Shown here in pieces: positions 8,115 through 17,156 of a stretch of DNA of 64,000 nucleotides. Position 1 is the first letter of the stretch, and every line of letters starts with the position of its first letter. Under the pieces are notes generated by a model. That model made no database searches and had not been told where the DNA came from. It saw nothing but the letters and a program-made list of their open reading frames with translations. The DNA is taken from the NCBI RefSeq assembly GCF_038396785.1, contig NZ_CP151087.1, forward strand, positions 5,022,001-5,086,000. Direction: 5' to 3'. Source of the stretch: Sphingobacterium thalpophilum (lineage in GTDB: Bacteria; Bacteroidota; Bacteroidia; Sphingobacteriales; Sphingobacteriaceae). Position numbers and translations under genes: made by a program.

Positions 8115-9212
8115 CTATTTGACTGATGTTCCGTCTATAATCTCTTCATCCGCTTTGCTGACCAATTTAGTATCTTGTTTTACGTCACCAAATATTTCAA
8201 TCTGACCATCGATGCTGCGCCCTTTCTGTACGGGGATGCGTTGGATTTTGCCAGCAACGACAGCAATCACAAAGCTTCCTTCGCCCGAAGTAAATACCGC
8301 TGATTTTGGCACAACGAAAGTACTGTCTTGCGATGTTAAAGGTAATTCGACCTCTGCGACCATGCCGGGCAATAGCTTGTTGTCGATATTGTTAATATCA
8401 ATTTCTACCCGTTCGGATCTTAATCTACTGTCCAAGGCACCCGATTTACGTGCGATCTTACCCGAGAAGGTTTGCTCAGGCAATGATTTGACAGTAAATT
8501 GTAAGGGCTGGTTTTCGGTGAGGCAACTCGAATATTGTTCAGGAACAGCAACGGCTAACCTCAGTTTGCGTTGTTGTTGAATGGTCATGATGGGCATTTC
8601 CGAGCCACGGCCAGCAGGACCAACATAGGCGCCCTGATTGACATTTCTTGTTGCGATTACACCGTCGAAGGGTGCCCTGATTTCCAAATAATTCAACAGG
8701 TTTTGTACCTCTGCGTAGGCCGATTTAGCGGCTTGGTACTGTGCAAAATCCGCATTCTTTTTTGACTCAGCAACCTCAAGATCCAATCTAGCCACCGTTC
8801 CCTCGACCTTGCTGGTTTCAAAGAGTCTGTCGTAAGTGCTTTTTGTAGCCATATAGACCGCCTCCTGTGATTTGAGCCGCGATTTGGCTGCTGACAGCTG
8901 TGAACTCAATTCGGGAGCTTCCAAGACAGCCAACAACTGGCCTGCATGCACTTTACTGCCGATGTCCACATTGAGGCTTTTGACATAGCTACTGACCTTG
9001 GCGTAAATTTCGACCTGCTGGAATCCCGTGATTTCCCCGGGGATCTGCATTTTATTGGTTAATTTCTGTTTGGAAGGTACAAATGTCTCCATTGCCGGAG
9101 CTGCAGCTTCGGGACTTTCTTTTTTGACATTTTCCTCGGCAGCCGAATGGCATCCTGTTAAGGATGCGATCAGGCCGGCGATTGCTAATATTTTGAACAA
9201 ATTATTTTTCAT
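8115..9212 (-). CDS. RND efflux periplasmic adaptor (MFP) lipoprotein
   Basis: A 365-residue membrane-fusion protein that links the inner-membrane RND pump to the outer-membrane channel. A lipobox LTGC puts the lipidated Cys at residue 21. The lipoyl half-motifs are visible: VEIYAKVSSYVKSLNVDIGSK (about 67-87) and YLEIRAPFDGVIATRNVNQG (about 177-196), flanking a long alpha-hairpin (about 95-170). The beta-barrel region follows, ending with VVPKSAVFTSGEGSFVIAVV. It is the last gene of a three-gene operon (outer-membrane factor, pump, adaptor), 21 bp after the pump. This gene order is the reverse of the second operon at 46-51.7 kb. Confidence 0.93.
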   Translation of the reverse strand: MKNNLFKILAIAGLIASLTGCHSAAEENVKKESPEAAAPAMETFVPSKQKLTNKMQIPGEITGFQQVEIYAKVSSYVKSLNVDIGSKVHAGQLLAVLEAPELSSQLSAAKSRLKSQEAVYMATKSTYDRLFETSKVEGTVARLDLEVAESKKNADFAQYQAAKSAYAEVQNLLNYLEIRAPFDGVIATRNVNQGAYVGPAGRGSEMPIMTIQQQRKLRLAVAVPEQYSSCLTENQPLQFTVKSLPEQTFSGKIARKSGALDSRLRSERVEIDINNIDNKLLPGMVAEVELPLTSQDSTFVVPKSAVFTSGEGSFVIAVVAGKIQRIPVQKGRSIDGQIEIFGDVKQDTKLVSKADEEIIDGTSVK

Positions 9213-9233
9213 GTTTTATAGATTATACTGCTT

Positions 9234-12200
9234 TTACGATAAAGGTTTTAATGCGGCAATATAGTGTTTACTTTCTTTGTCTTCAGGATCTAATGAGATC
9301 GATTGTGTACTGCTTTTTTCTTGCGCCCAAGCAAATATGAGCGGTAAGATGACGAGTACGGCAAATGTTGAAAATAGTAATCCGCCAATGACGGCTCTAC
9401 CGAGTGGTGAAACTTGTTCACCACCTTCACCATGGCCAATGGCCATAGGGAGCATGCCTACAATCATGGCTAAACTGGTCATGATAATGGGTCTAAGCCG
9501 TAAGGATGCTGCCTCACGAGCGGCAGCCAGCGCATCTCCATGATGCCGACGGATATGTTCGGCATTGGTGATGAGGAGAACAGCGTTCGCAATGGATACA
9601 CCCACCGACATGATAATCCCCATGTAGGATTGTAAGTTGAGGGTAGATCCGGTTAACAACAATAGAAGTAATGACCCCAGCACCACCGCAGGAACTGTGG
9701 TGAGTACAACCATAGAAACTTTGAACGATTGGAAATTGGCTGATAGCATCAGGAATATAACGATAATGGCAACAGCCAAACCAGATTCAAGGCTGCTCAT
9801 GGTTTCTTCCAATACTTTTCCGAGGCCTATTTGCTCCATGGATAATCCACGCGGGAGTTCACCAAGGGCTTTGATACTACGTTTTACATCTTTGGAGGCT
9901 GTTTTCAAATCGGTATGATCGATATTTGCTGTAACTGATACATAAGGCATTGCACCTAAATTGTCGTTTTCGCCATAGGTGAAGGACGGTGTGATCGTTG
10001 CAACGTCGCTCAGTATTGGTCGCGCTGAATTTTTTAATAAGGGGATTTCACCGATTTCTTTCTCATCTTTCATTTTATCGATGGGAACCTGAACTTGGAC
10101 GTTGTATGAAAGTCCAGCTTTTTCATCGATCCAGGTGTTTTTTTCGGTATAACGCGAAGAAGAGGTGGAAGCGATCAGCGATCGTGTTACTTCGCTGAGA
10201 TCGATACCCAGTTGTGCAGCTCTGATGCGGTCTATCTTAATATCGTACGAAGGGTATTTAATGGATTGTGCTAATTGCACATCTCTAAAATAAGGGATGG
10301 CTTTTAGTTCCTCAATCAATTTACCGGCGTACTTCTCGTTGTTCTTTTTGTTTTTTCCTGCTATCCGAACTTCAATGGGAGTGGGCGATCCCTGACTTAA
10401 TACTTTATCTGTAAGTTCGATCGGTTCAAAGGATACCTGTACATCTGGAACTGCCGCTTTCAGGCGTTTTCGGTATTCATCACGGAAACTGTCCATATCG
10501 TGATGGTAGTCTTTCAGTGCAATTTGGAAAACAGCTTCATGTGGACCAGCCATGAAAAGATAGATCGGCGATACTGAAAACTGTCCGGGGTGTTGACCGA
10601 TATAGACAGAAGATATGCTAATATGTTCTTTGCCAACCAGTTTTTCCAGTTCGGCCAGCGCCAGTTTTGCTTTTTCTTCGGTGCGTTCGATACGTGTACC
10701 TTCAGCTGCACGAAGGCGCATTTGGAACTGACTGGAGTTAACTTTCGGAAATACATCCTGTCCGATTGTGGAAAGTAAAATGACAACAAGACTTATTGCT
10801 CCAAGGAGATAAACTACCGTGATGGTTTTCTTCCTTTTGAACAAATGGTCGATCATTTTCATGAATCTGTTTCTGAACCGTTCAAAAATACTGATCTTTC
10901 CATCGTTGTTAAAGTCTTCCCGTTCCACCAATAGTTTCTTCTGATTCAAGGTATCCTGTTCGGATTCTACGGTCAGTCCAGATGCTGCAAACTGGGCTTC
11001 ATCTGCATTTAAACCCTCGGATTTGGTCGCATGTGGAGCCTTATGGGCATGATCTTTCATAAACCAGTTTGCCATGATGGGAACGAATGTCTGCGAAAGA
11101 AGAAAGGATACGATCATCGAAAATCCAATGGACAGGGCCAAGGGAAGAAATAGCGAGCCCGGAATTCCCGTCATGGTAAATGCAGGTGCAAATACGGCTA
11201 ATATACAGAGCAGGATCAATAATTTTGGTAAGGCGATCTCCTTACAGGCATCCCAGATAGCCAAGGCTTTGGGTTTACCCATATCCAGATGCTGGTGTAT
11301 ATTCTCGATCGTTACCGTACTTTCGTCGACCAGGATACCAATAGCTAAGGCTAGTCCACTGAGGGACATGAGGTTGATGGTCTGCCCGAAGAGTTTCAGA
11401 AAGAGCACTCCGGATATCACGGATATCGGTATGGTCAGGATAACGATCAGCGCGGCTCTTCGATCACCTAAAAATAGGAGCACCATAAGTCCGGTCAGGA
11501 TAGCACCGATTGCACCTTCGGTAATCAAACTCTTTACGGAATTGATGACATAGACGGACTGGTCAAATTCATAAGATAACTTGACGTCGTCGGGTAAATT
11601 CTCCTGAATTTTTGGTAAGGCTGCTTTTAAATTCTGGACAACCTCCCAGGTTGAGGCATCGCCGGCTTTGGCGATACTGACGTACACGGAACGTTTGCCG
11701 TTGACCAAAGCATAGCCTGCGGTAACGTCGGCACCATCTTTTACGGTAGCAATATCGCCAAGGTAAAGATTTTGTACTCCACCTTTAAATAGCGGGATTT
11801 TTTCAAAATCTTTGACATCCTTGATGGTGTTGTTCGTTGGTGTAATGTAGTTTTTATCCTGAATGCGTACGTTTCCTGCAGGGGCGGTTTGATTGTTCAG
11901 TCTTAGCGCTTCTACAACCTGATCGGGCGTCATATTGTGGCTCCGCATTAAATCGGGATCAACGTTGACCTCAATTGTACGTGGACTTCCCCCAAAAGGA
12001 GGGGGCGACAGTAGACCAGGGATTGTCGTAAACGATGCCCGGACATAGACGTTGGCCAGATCTTGCAGTTCATTATTGGACCGTTTGCTACTACTCAATA
12101 CCAGTTGACCCACAGGAAGGGAGGAGGCATCAAAACGAATGATGAACGGTGGTTGTGAGCCTGGAGGAAAGGAGGCCTGGATCCGATTGGCCAGGGCACT

Positions 12201-12524
12201 TAGCTCGGCTGCAGCCTGGGCCATGTTGGTGTCTTCGTAATACGATACTTTCATTAAGGTCAGACCTTGAATATTCTTGGTCTCAATGGACTTGACCCCA
12301 TTGGCAAAAAGAAGGATATTAACGTAGTTTTTGGCAAAGTAAGATTCCATTTGATCCGGCGAATAGCCACCAAATGGATGGGCAATATAAATAACCGGAA
12401 GGTTCATTTTTGGCAGGATATCCACCTTGATCGATCGAACGGCACCTATGCCAAAGACAATAAGTCCCAATACGAGTACGAGGATGGATATCGGCTTGCG
12501 TAAGGCAAAACGTATTAAATTCAT
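9234..12524 (-). CDS. RND efflux pump with EF-hand-like insert
   Basis: A 1096-residue inner-membrane proton-driven exporter with the duplicated RND layout: one TM, a large periplasmic loop, five TM, repeated. TM4 carries GILVDES (Asp400-Glu401) where AcrB has Asp-Asp. TM10 reads VSIANAVLL, lacking the Lys of AcrB. This variant set suggests a subgroup apart from classical HAE1 pumps. Between TM6 and TM7, on the cytoplasmic side, is an extended polar insert of about 70 residues. It contains a canonical 12-residue EF-hand loop at 537-548 (Asp537, Asn539, Asp541, Gly542, Ile544, Ser545, Glu548). The gene is 10 bp downstream of the TolC-like gene and 21 bp upstream of the adaptor gene. Confidence 0.93.
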   Translation of the reverse strand: MNLIRFALRKPISILVLVLGLIVFGIGAVRSIKVDILPKMNLPVIYIAHPFGGYSPDQMESYFAKNYVNILLFANGVKSIETKNIQGLTLMKVSYYEDTNMAQAAAELSALANRIQASFPPGSQPPFIIRFDASSLPVGQLVLSSSKRSNNELQDLANVYVRASFTTIPGLLSPPPFGGSPRTIEVNVDPDLMRSHNMTPDQVVEALRLNNQTAPAGNVRIQDKNYITPTNNTIKDVKDFEKIPLFKGGVQNLYLGDIATVKDGADVTAGYALVNGKRSVYVSIAKAGDASTWEVVQNLKAALPKIQENLPDDVKLSYEFDQSVYVINSVKSLITEGAIGAILTGLMVLLFLGDRRAALIVILTIPISVISGVLFLKLFGQTINLMSLSGLALAIGILVDESTVTIENIHQHLDMGKPKALAIWDACKEIALPKLLILLCILAVFAPAFTMTGIPGSLFLPLALSIGFSMIVSFLLSQTFVPIMANWFMKDHAHKAPHATKSEGLNADEAQFAASGLTVESEQDTLNQKKLLVEREDFNNDGKISIFERFRNRFMKMIDHLFKRKKTITVVYLLGAISLVVILLSTIGQDVFPKVNSSQFQMRLRAAEGTRIERTEEKAKLALAELEKLVGKEHISISSVYIGQHPGQFSVSPIYLFMAGPHEAVFQIALKDYHHDMDSFRDEYRKRLKAAVPDVQVSFEPIELTDKVLSQGSPTPIEVRIAGKNKKNNEKYAGKLIEELKAIPYFRDVQLAQSIKYPSYDIKIDRIRAAQLGIDLSEVTRSLIASTSSSRYTEKNTWIDEKAGLSYNVQVQVPIDKMKDEKEIGEIPLLKNSARPILSDVATITPSFTYGENDNLGAMPYVSVTANIDHTDLKTASKDVKRSIKALGELPRGLSMEQIGLGKVLEETMSSLESGLAVAIIVIFLMLSANFQSFKVSMVVLTTVPAVVLGSLLLLLLTGSTLNLQSYMGIIMSVGVSIANAVLLITNAEHIRRHHGDALAAAREAASLRLRPIIMTSLAMIVGMLPMAIGHGEGGEQVSPLGRAVIGGLLFSTFAVLVILPLIFAWAQEKSSTQSISLDPEDKESKHYIAALKPLS

Positions 12525-12534
12525 GTAATGTTAT

Positions 12535-13923
12535 TTATAGTTCTTTGTTGAAAATATCAAAATCTCCCGCAGCGGCGGCTTTTAGTAAAAGCGACTGCCA
12601 AAGATTGATGTGGACGATCTCTCGATCGGTTTCGGCTCTATTTAATGTGTAAAAGGTCTGCGTCACGTCGACAAGTGTCGCTAGGCCGTTTTTATACATC
12701 GTCATTTTTTGATTGTAAGCTTGCTGAGCTGCCGACACTTGTCGGGGAGCTTCTAGATCACTTTTTCGGGCCAATTGAATTTTAACATCAGCAGCATCCA
12801 GCTGTGCTGCCAATTGGGCTTCGGCGGTTTGGTATTCTTCTCTTAGGGCATCATTCGTAAAGCGCTGTGCACTGATTTTTTTATTAATGCGTGCAATAGA
12901 AGTCAGATTCCAGTTTATGCCCAATCCCAAGAGATAATTTTGCCTACTGGGACGAACTCCTTGCCAATAATTTGTGCTATAAGCTTGTAGATCCGTAATG
13001 TAGTCGCTCTTAAAACCTGATCCTCTTGTCTGAAAAACACCAAAGGCGCTTACAGTGGGAAAATATTCTTTGGTTGATAATTTTAATTGTTGTTCACCCA
13101 ATTCAATTTTACTTTTATAAAATTGCAGAATAGGATTACTTTCAATCAAGTTGTCTGAAAGGGGAGTTAGCTGTACTGGTGTTTTCTGGACGAGCAAGGT
13201 ATCTATTTGCAGGTTTTTTGCTGGTATTCCCATCAGTACTGTTAATTTGTTGTTTTGCTCTTTAACATTTTCGCTGGCTTGGTTGAGGCTGATCTTTGCG
13301 CGTGAGACTTCGGCAGAAGCTAGCGTTGAATCTACGCCGGGCAATATGCCGTTTTTTACTTTCGTGGCAGCGATATTTAAAAATACCAGTGCACGGTCGA
13401 GGTTCATCTGTTGATTTTTTTCCAAGCGCTGACTCGCCAATAAATTGAGGTAAGCTGCAGCAATCTTGACTTTATGCTGGAACTGTTCCTGGCCGAGATC
13501 GGCCTGTAGTCGTTTGGTATCAGATTTGGCCAATTCGATCCGTTCTTTTTTTCGTCCAAAGGTGTAAATGTCCCAATTGACGTTGGCTAAGTAAAGCGCA
13601 CCAAATGCGGCATTCCAATTTTGTTCGGGAAGAGCGGCTCCTGAAGAAGCTACCCCTAGTCCGCCGAATCCATACAGTGGACCATTTTGTCCGTTGACTG
13701 TTCCAAAGTCCTGTTGGGCTACGATGTTCAGATTGGGCCAAAAGTCGCGTTTGACTTGTTCATTGGTCTGCAGGGAGGACTGGAGATAATATTCCTTTGC
13801 CTTGATATTTCCATAATTTGCAATACCCTGTTCTACGGCATCGCGAAGCGTAAGCTTCTGAGCGAAGGAAGAGGAGGTCGCAAGTGATACAGCCAATGAC
13901 AGCACTAAATTCAATTTCAGCAT
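12535..13923 (-). CDS. TolC-like outer-membrane efflux protein
   Basis: A 462-residue outer-membrane factor with a signal peptide cleaved near SSFAQ (about residue 22). Two OEP repeats with long coiled helices follow, including EQFQHKVKIAAAYLNLLASQRLEKN and the second-half KMTMYKNGLATLVDVTQTFYTLNRAETD. It forms the trimeric exit duct for the pump encoded 10 bp downstream. It is the first gene of the operon. The 170-bp gap to the divergent LytS-type kinase gene must contain both promoters, which suggests control of efflux by that two-component pair. Confidence 0.92.
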   Translation of the reverse strand: MLKLNLVLSLAVSLATSSSFAQKLTLRDAVEQGIANYGNIKAKEYYLQSSLQTNEQVKRDFWPNLNIVAQQDFGTVNGQNGPLYGFGGLGVASSGAALPEQNWNAAFGALYLANVNWDIYTFGRKKERIELAKSDTKRLQADLGQEQFQHKVKIAAAYLNLLASQRLEKNQQMNLDRALVFLNIAATKVKNGILPGVDSTLASAEVSRAKISLNQASENVKEQNNKLTVLMGIPAKNLQIDTLLVQKTPVQLTPLSDNLIESNPILQFYKSKIELGEQQLKLSTKEYFPTVSAFGVFQTRGSGFKSDYITDLQAYSTNYWQGVRPSRQNYLLGLGINWNLTSIARINKKISAQRFTNDALREEYQTAEAQLAAQLDAADVKIQLARKSDLEAPRQVSAAQQAYNQKMTMYKNGLATLVDVTQTFYTLNRAETDREIVHINLWQSLLLKAAAAGDFDIFNKEL

Positions 13924-14093
13924 AGGTTATCTATCATTTTATGGACACGAAGATAGCGATGAGATGAATTGCGATGTCCCTTTAAAATGATCTATAGCGT
14001 TTAAAAGTGACCAATTTAATTCGTCATTTATTTTTCTACTGTTATAAACTTAAAACTTTTACTTTGTAACAGATTTTTAACAAAAATAGGATT

Positions 14094-15104
14094 ATGAGAA
14101 AGGTTTTGGAGAACAAGGTGATACAGGAGATCGTGCTATTGATCTTTTCGTTTATCCTCTTTACTTTGAACGATTGGATTTTGATCCTGAGCTGGAAGGG
14201 ATTTTTGATGGGGGTGCTCTATTTCTTGATCCTTTATGCGCATGCGCAATTGAATCGCTTTTTCCTGTTGCCATTGCTACTGAAGAAGAATAAAACGCTG
14301 TTGTATATTTTGGCGTCGGTGGCAACACTACTGGTTTTTGCACTCATATTAAAAGAGCTAACGGATAACGTGATCTACAAGAATTGTTTTCTTTACAAGA
14401 ATCTTGTTCAGAAAACGTTCCATTATCAATTTGGTGTATTATTGGGATCCTTGATCTGTATATTGGGTAGTATCCAATTTATAGAGTTTTATCGCTTCCA
14501 ACGGGTGAAGACCCGACGTGAACTGCTTTCCAATCAGACGCAATTATCGCATTTAAAAAAACAGCTCAATCCACATTTTTTATTCAATACATTGAATACC
14601 ATTTATGGTATTAATTTAAAATACCCAGAACGTACGTCCGAATTGATCATCAAAGTTTCTCAGCTTCTCCGTTATCAGATGGAATGCAGCGATCGGGAAT
14701 TTGTCGGTATGGATGATGAGATCGATTTTATCTCAAGTTATATCGAACTGGAGCGCGAACGATTAGGCTATCGCACGAAAATTGAATTTGATTATCAAAA
14801 AGAAGAAGATATCAATTATCAGATAGCGCCGATGCTTTTGATTACTTTCGTAGAAAATGCTTTTAAACACGGAACCTGCAGTATTGAAGATTGTTTTGTA
14901 CATATTTCGATCAAGATTGAAAAAGGGAACTTATATTTGCATGTACGGAATTCTGTTCCCGTTAAGAAAAGGAATGTTTTTTCGGCGAAAATAGGTCTGG
15001 AAAATACAATAGCGCGGTTAAAGCTTTTGTATCCTAATCGGTATACATTAACGACAAATTCCCAAAAAGAGGAGTATGAGGTGTCATTGGTTATAAATCT
15101 TTAA
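14094..15104 (+). CDS. LytS-type sensor histidine kinase
   Basis: A 336-residue membrane kinase of the His_kinase (LytS/YehU) class. The first 130 residues contain about four membrane helices with short loops. The phospho-acceptor segment is LKKQLNPHFLFNTLNTI (about residues 152-168), with His in NPHFLFN. The ATP-binding part has APMLLITFVENAFKHG (N-box, about 243-258) and IGLENTIARLKLLYP (G-box). The response-regulator gene starts 3 bp after its stop. It diverges from the RND operon, which is a likely target. Confidence 0.93.
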   Translation: MRKVLENKVIQEIVLLIFSFILFTLNDWILILSWKGFLMGVLYFLILYAHAQLNRFFLLPLLLKKNKTLLYILASVATLLVFALILKELTDNVIYKNCFLYKNLVQKTFHYQFGVLLGSLICILGSIQFIEFYRFQRVKTRRELLSNQTQLSHLKKQLNPHFLFNTLNTIYGINLKYPERTSELIIKVSQLLRYQMECSDREFVGMDDEIDFISSYIELERERLGYRTKIEFDYQKEEDINYQIAPMLLITFVENAFKHGTCSIEDCFVHISIKIEKGNLYLHVRNSVPVKKRNVFSAKIGLENTIARLKLLYPNRYTLTTNSQKEEYEVSLVINL

Positions 15105-15107
15105 ACA

Positions 15108-15803
15108 ATGAATAAAAATAGCTGTATCGTGGTTGATGACGAACCTGCGGCGCATTATGTACTGGTAAATTATATTGAAAGAAGTACTGATCTGCAGTTG
15201 GTCGCTCAGTGTTATAATGCTTTTGAGGCATTGGAGTTTATTCGGGAGAACAAAGTAGATTTAATCTTCCTGGATATTGAAATGCCCGAAATTAATGGGA
15301 TGGAGTTTCTGAAGATGCTGGATAACCCACCCAAAACGATTTTGACAACAGCATATTCTGAATACGCATTGGAGAGTTATGATTACGGCGTTGTTGATTA
15401 TCTGTTAAAACCTATTTCATTTCCTCGTTTTTTTAAGGCTGTTCAACGTTTTTTATCCTATAACATGGCTGTTTCGCCCCAGGAAGAAGAACCCAAATCA
15501 ATTAGTATACGCATGGATGGCCGTATTATTGACGTTAAATTATCGCAGATCGATTTTATCCAGAGCTTTGGCAATTACGTGAAAATTGTCACTCCTAGTC
15601 AGACATTTTTGACCGCAAGCACCACCCAGCAAATTCTCACACAGGTGCCGGCATCAAAGTTTATCCGTATCCACAAATCTTACATTGCTTCGATCAATAA
15701 GGTGATCAAATATGAGCATGGAATGGTGCAGATCAATAATACGTCCCTACCGGTCGGTATTACTTTCCGTCGGGAGTTACAGGAGCGGCTAGCCAATAAA
15801 TAG
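15108..15803 (+). CDS. LytTR family response regulator
   Basis: A 231-residue regulator with an N-terminal receiver domain (about 5-120; acidic pair Asp10-Asp11, phospho-acceptor Asp56 in LIFLDIEMP, Lys in YLLKPIS). The C-terminal LytTR DNA-binding domain (about 130-228) contains IDFIQSFGNYVKI and the FIRIHKSYIASINKV motif. It is the partner of the LytS-type kinase 3 bp upstream. LytTR proteins bind pairs of short direct repeats; none were identified with confidence in the divergent promoter region. Confidence 0.94.
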   Translation: MNKNSCIVVDDEPAAHYVLVNYIERSTDLQLVAQCYNAFEALEFIRENKVDLIFLDIEMPEINGMEFLKMLDNPPKTILTTAYSEYALESYDYGVVDYLLKPISFPRFFKAVQRFLSYNMAVSPQEEEPKSISIRMDGRIIDVKLSQIDFIQSFGNYVKIVTPSQTFLTASTTQQILTQVPASKFIRIHKSYIASINKVIKYEHGMVQINNTSLPVGITFRRELQERLANK

Positions 15804-15852
15804 CGCTAAGCTATGTCGTAATTCGATTAGGTATCACCGTTCTTGTCAATTC

Positions 15853-15882
15853 ACAGCATATCATGTGACAGCATATCATGTG
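15853..15882. repeat. Perfect 15-bp tandem duplication
   Basis: The unit ACAGCATATCATGTG occurs twice in a row (15853-15867 and 15868-15882), between the LytTR gene and the OsmC pseudogene. Confidence 0.9.
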
Positions 15883-15901
15883 AAGAAGAAAGTTCATTCA
15901 T

Positions 15902-16377
15902 TTAGCTGGATGTGCTGATGCTGACGTTGGGTTTATGCAAGACCGGAAAGTTTACTGAATTGGCAATAAAACAATATTCACTTGCTTTTTGGTGTAATTC
16001 AATGGCTTGTGCAATCATCGTAGAATCTTTTACCCGGACTGAAGGATTTAGCGTAACTTCTTTAAAATAGCCCTTTCCACTTTCTTCTTCAAGCATGATC
16101 GCCGTTGCGTGGTCTACATATTCTTCTACAATAATTTTATTGACCGAGCAGAAATGCAGGTACCATAACATATGGCAGGAGGACAGGGAGGCAAGCATAG
16201 CTCTTCGGGATTGTATTTGTTGGGGTCTCCCAGGAACGCTGGATCCGAAGAACCTTCAATCTCAGCTTTGCCGTCAATGCTAATGCGATGGCTTCTTTCG
16301 TAGTTTTTATAATGATCGGTTCCGCTGCCGCGATTTCCTGTCTACGTAATTGTGGCGATGTAATTATGCTGTTTCAT
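15902..16377 (-). pseudogene. OsmC/Ohr-like hydroperoxide reductase, double lesion
   Basis: An OsmC-fold gene of about 158 codons with two inactivating changes. Reading from the ATG at 16375-16377 gives MKQHNYIATIT, then TAG at 16342-16344 where the family has Trp (TWTGN). The frame continues through GTDHYKNYERSHRISI and DPAFLGDPNKYNPEEL. A one-base deletion near 16199 then shifts the rest into the frame of LASLSSCHMLWYLHF. Both catalytic cysteines remain in the broken frames (SSCH and EYCFIANSVNFP). OsmC/Ohr proteins reduce organic hydroperoxides with these two thiols. Two independent lesions make a real pseudogene more likely than one error. Confidence 0.87.
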
Positions 16378-16519
16378 TTGAAAATAATCGTTTGACGCTG
16401 TTGGTGCTAATCTGGAAGCAAGTTAAAAAATATCCCTTTATCCTAAACATAAGCACAATCTCTTCTGCGTAGAATTGACTTTCATATTATTTTTTTTGAT
16501 CTATTTTTTTATTAATAAT

Positions 16520-16533
16520 ATACCTATTGGTAT
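16520..16533. promoter_or_regulatory. Palindromic operator copy 1, ATACC-N4-GGTAT
   Basis: A perfect palindrome ATACC-TATT-GGTAT. It sits just upstream of TAGGTTTG (16542-16549), a full match to the Bacteroidota -7 consensus TAnnTTTG, so a bound protein would block the promoter. An almost identical site recurs 90 bp downstream. The half-site size fits a TetR-like dimer, but the regulator is not identified. Confidence 0.55.
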
Positions 16534-16576
16534 TTTATTTGTAGGTTTGCGCTGATTTTAATGAAATTAAATATTT

Positions 16577-16741
16577 ATGAATAATACGGTGTATTCTATT
16601 TTTTTAAATATACCTTTTGGTATTTTATTTTTTATTATGATTGCCGTATGTATTGAAATTTTTATCGTAGCCTTTTGGATGGTAGCTATGCGGGGGGTAC
16701 TTGTAAGACCTGTTCTGGTTGTGAATAATTCTGTTAACTAA
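16577..16741 (+). CDS. Small hydrophobic protein, 54 aa, unknown
   Basis: An ATG-to-TAA frame of 54 codons. Residues 8-37 are almost continuously hydrophobic (FLNIPFGILFFIMIAVCIEI and IVAFWMVAM), followed by a basic, Val-rich tail. It would be a single-pass or hairpin membrane protein. It begins 28 bp after a consensus -7 element and ends 13 bp before the lpd stub, so it looks like the first gene of that unit. I do not recognise it. The second operator palindrome lies inside it (codons 12-16). AT-rich DNA can produce such frames by chance, so confidence is limited. Confidence 0.4.
   Translation: MNNTVYSIFLNIPFGILFFIMIAVCIEIFIVAFWMVAMRGVLVRPVLVVNNSVN
16610..16623. promoter_or_regulatory. Palindromic operator copy 2, ATACC-N4-GGTAT
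   Basis: Perfect palindrome ATACC-TTTT-GGTAT, exactly 90 bp after copy 1 and with matching flanks (tata on the left, tttattt on the right). Ninety bp is close to a whole number of helical turns, which would suit looping by one regulator. Confidence 0.45.
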
Positions 16742-16754
16742 AAATAGTTCGTAT

Positions 16755-17054
16755 ATGGAACAATATGATTTGGTTGTCATTGGGTCTGGCCCAGGCGGCT
16801 ATGTTGCGGCGATTCGCAGTGCCCAATTGGGGTATAAAACCGCACTTGTAGAGAAATATGATACATTGGGTGGTACCTGTACCAATGTGGGCTGTATTCC
16901 CACAAAGGCAATTTTGGATAGTACGCATCACTATCATGAAGCACAGCATCATTTTGCTGCACACGGGATTCAGGTATCGGGGCTATCGGTGGACTTTGAT
17001 CGGTTGTATGCGCGTAAAGATAAAGTGGTGTTGCAAAAAACGTATTTCTTTTAG
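16755..17054 (+). pseudogene. lpd: Dihydrolipoamide dehydrogenase, N-terminal stub
   Basis: The frame starts as a clear E3 flavoprotein: FAD motif VVIGSGPGGYVAAIRSAQLG (residues 7-26) and the redox-active disulfide GGTCTNVGCIPTKA with Cys46 and Cys51. The similarity stops after RKDKVVLQ (about residue 94, near 17035); only five unrelated codons and a stop follow. An intact enzyme has about 465 residues with NAD-binding and dimerisation domains, all absent here. No IS end is visible at the break. A promoter with paired palindromic sites and a small hydrophobic ORF stand just upstream. Confidence 0.85.
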
Positions 17055-17156
17055 AAGAGTTAAGCGTATTCCCTTCGTAGAAAAGGCGCTGCTTGTCTAT
17101 TTTTTTGGATACAAACATCAATTTATCTATGTTTGTTCTATATCATCCTTTAATTT

